Below the pieces are notes generated by a model. The model did no database searches and had not been told where the DNA came from. It saw only the letters and a list, made by a program, of their open reading frames with translations. Made by a program: the position numbers and the translations under genes. DNA of 64,000 nt. Origin: Gymnodinialimonas ceratoperidinii. GTDB lineage: Bacteria; Pseudomonadota; Alphaproteobacteria; Rhodobacterales; Rhodobacteraceae. This document shows, piece by piece, positions 62,881 to 64,000 of this stretch (the stretch's first letter is position 1; each line of letters begins with the position of its first letter). The stretch is from positions 1,661,501-1,725,500 of the forward strand of contig NZ_CP079194.1 of assembly GCF_019297855.1 (NCBI RefSeq), written 5' to 3'.

Positions 62881-64000
62881 ATGGCTGACAATTCGATAGG
62901 GACACCGGAGCAACTCCGCGATCCGAACTACACGCCGGCGCTGCATCGCGCCATTCCACTGGGTATCCAGCACGTGCTGGCGATGTTCGTTTCGAACGTC
63001 ACGCCGGCGATCATCATCGCGGGCGCTGCGGGCTTCGGCTTCGGCTCGGATGCGGGCGCCAACGGCTTCCCGGACATGACCTACCTGATCCAGATGTCGA
63101 TGCTCTTTGCCGGCATCGCGACGCTGTTCCAGACCATCGGGCTCGGTCCCGTGGGCGCGCGTCTGCCGATCGTGCAGGGGACGTCCTTCGCCTTCATCCC
63201 GATCATGATCCCGCTCGTCGCGGGGCAGGGGGTCGAGGCGCTGCCCGCGCTCTTCGGCGGCGTCATCATCGGCGGCCTGTTCCACGCCTTTCTGGCCACC
63301 TTCATCGGCAAGATCCGCTTTGCCCTGCCGCCGCTGGTGACCGGGCTGGTCGTGACCATGATCGGTCTGGCGCTGGTCAAGGTCGGCATCCAGTACGCCG
63401 CGGGCGGCGTGCCCGCCATCGGGACGCCGGAATACGGCAGCCTGCTGAACTGGTCCGCCGCACTGGTCGTGGTCCTCGTGACCCTCGGGCTCAAGTTCTT
63501 CGCGCGCGGCATGCTGTCGGTCTCGGCCGTCGTGATCGGCATCATCGTGGGCTACATCTTCGCGCTGGCCATGGGCATGGTCACCTTCGAGGGCATCGGC
63601 ACCAGCTGGGACCGCGCCGCCGTCTTCGCTCTGCCCGAGCCGTTCAAATACGGGTTCGCCTTCAGCTTTGCCGCCATTGTCGGCTTCTGCCTGATGGCCT
63701 TCGTCTCGGCGGTTGAAACCGTGGGCGACGTCTCGGGGATCACCAAGGGCGGGGCGGGCCGCGAGGCCACCGACAAGGAGATCACCGGCGCGACCTATGC
63801 CGATGGTGTCGGCACTGCCATCGCTGGCATCTTCGGCGGCTTCCCCAACACCTCGTTCAGCCAGAACGTGGGCCTGATCGCCATGACCGGCGTGATGAGC
63901 CGCCACGTTGTGACGATCGGCGCGCTGTTCCTGATCCTCTGCGGCCTCGTGCCCAAGGTCGGCGCGGTGATCCGCACCATCCCGATCGAGGTTCTGGGCG
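62881..64000 (+). CDS. NCS2-family purine/uracil-xanthine permease (cut at window edge)
   Basis: A gene open to the end of the window (373 codons seen). GGGAGGG at 62868-62874 precedes ATG 62881. The protein has many membrane segments (IPLGIQHVLAMFVSNVTPAIIIAGA; PLVAGQGVEALPALFGGVIIGGLF; LPPLVTGLVVTMIGLALVKVG) and the NCS2 motifs GARLPIVQGTSFAF and AFVSAVETVGDVSGITKGG with FPNTSFSQNVG. It probably imports urate or xanthine for the pathway upstream. The C-terminus is missing. Confidence 0.9.
   Translation, partial: MADNSIGTPEQLRDPNYTPALHRAIPLGIQHVLAMFVSNVTPAIIIAGAAGFGFGSDAGANGFPDMTYLIQMSMLFAGIATLFQTIGLGPVGARLPIVQGTSFAFIPIMIPLVAGQGVEALPALFGGVIIGGLFHAFLATFIGKIRFALPPLVTGLVVTMIGLALVKVGIQYAAGGVPAIGTPEYGSLLNWSAALVVVLVTLGLKFFARGMLSVSAVVIGIIVGYIFALAMGMVTFEGIGTSWDRAAVFALPEPFKYGFAFSFAAIVGFCLMAFVSAVETVGDVSGITKGGAGREATDKEITGATYADGVGTAIAGIFGGFPNTSFSQNVGLIAMTGVMSRHVVTIGALFLILCGLVPKVGAVIRTIPIEVLG

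Overview
The window looks like a chromosomal segment from a high-G+C alphaproteobacterium, most likely Rhodobacterales (Roseobacter/Paracoccaceae). The pointers are a taurine/sulfoacetaldehyde module (tauR, tpa, xsc, pta), a chemotaxis cluster ordered like Rhodobacter cheOp1, two perfect FNR-type boxes, and a urate/ureide pathway beginning with the cytochrome-fused urate hydroxylase PuuD. No rRNA, tRNA, CRISPR array, transposase or integrase was seen.

Layout. 1-5.4 kb is a lower-G+C accessory stretch: a small acidic protein, a DUF2267 protein, a large TPR protein and a DUF2235 (Tle1-like) lipase with membrane segments. 5.4-7.9 kb is a hybrid histidine kinase with two receiver domains. 7.9-11.1 kb is a phosphonate remnant (phnF, phnN, a DUF1045 2H phosphoesterase, phnM) without the C-P lyase core. 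11.1-13.5 kb holds a class IV aminotransferase, a small membrane protein and threonine aldolase. 13.6-22.1 kb is the taurine module; it includes a two-domain dimethylglycine-dehydrogenase-like flavoprotein. A shared direct repeat TGGCCYTA lies upstream of tauR, tpa and xsc. 22.2-28.2 kb is chemotaxis: cheD opposite an overlapping STAS-cheY-cheA-cheW-cheR-cheY-orf operon. 28.2-33.4 kb holds exported or envelope proteins of unclear role, including a phosphodiester-glycosidase-like/SUMF1-like pair. 33.5-37.5 kb is a four-gene overlapping operon (DprE2-like, DprE1-like, GtrA, HAD-UbiA) that predicts polyprenyl-phospho-arabinose synthesis. 37.6-39.3 kb is a secreted Sel1-repeat protein with 102-base tandem repeats. 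39.3-48.7 kb is a peptide-type ABC importer operon with an FkbM methyltransferase gene of different base composition between two subunit genes, plus a UspA protein and a second paralogous binding protein. 48.8-54.6 kb is mainly housekeeping: xthA, a SpoIIAA-like protein, nitronate monooxygenase, clpP-clpX and a glycosyltransferase-like protein. 54.7-64 kb holds a second dimethylglycine-dehydrogenase-like flavoprotein and the urate-to-glyoxylate pathway (puuD, lysR, uraH, puuE-uraD fusion, ureidoglycine aminohydrolase, allA, and an NCS2 permease cut by the window edge).

How the genes work together. Tpa converts taurine to sulfoacetaldehyde, Xsc releases sulfite and acetyl phosphate, and Pta makes acetyl-CoA; the flavoprotein downstream of tpa could feed in N-methylated taurines. 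PuuD, UraH, UraD, PuuE, the aminohydrolase and AllA take urate to glyoxylate and urea, except for one unrepresented step (allantoate to ureidoglycine). Much of the window is therefore scavenging of organic N, S and P, consistent with a heterotroph, probably marine.

Limits: all assignments come from reading the sequence and from memory of protein families. No database search was run. Start codons were chosen from Shine-Dalgarno spacing and family N-termini.
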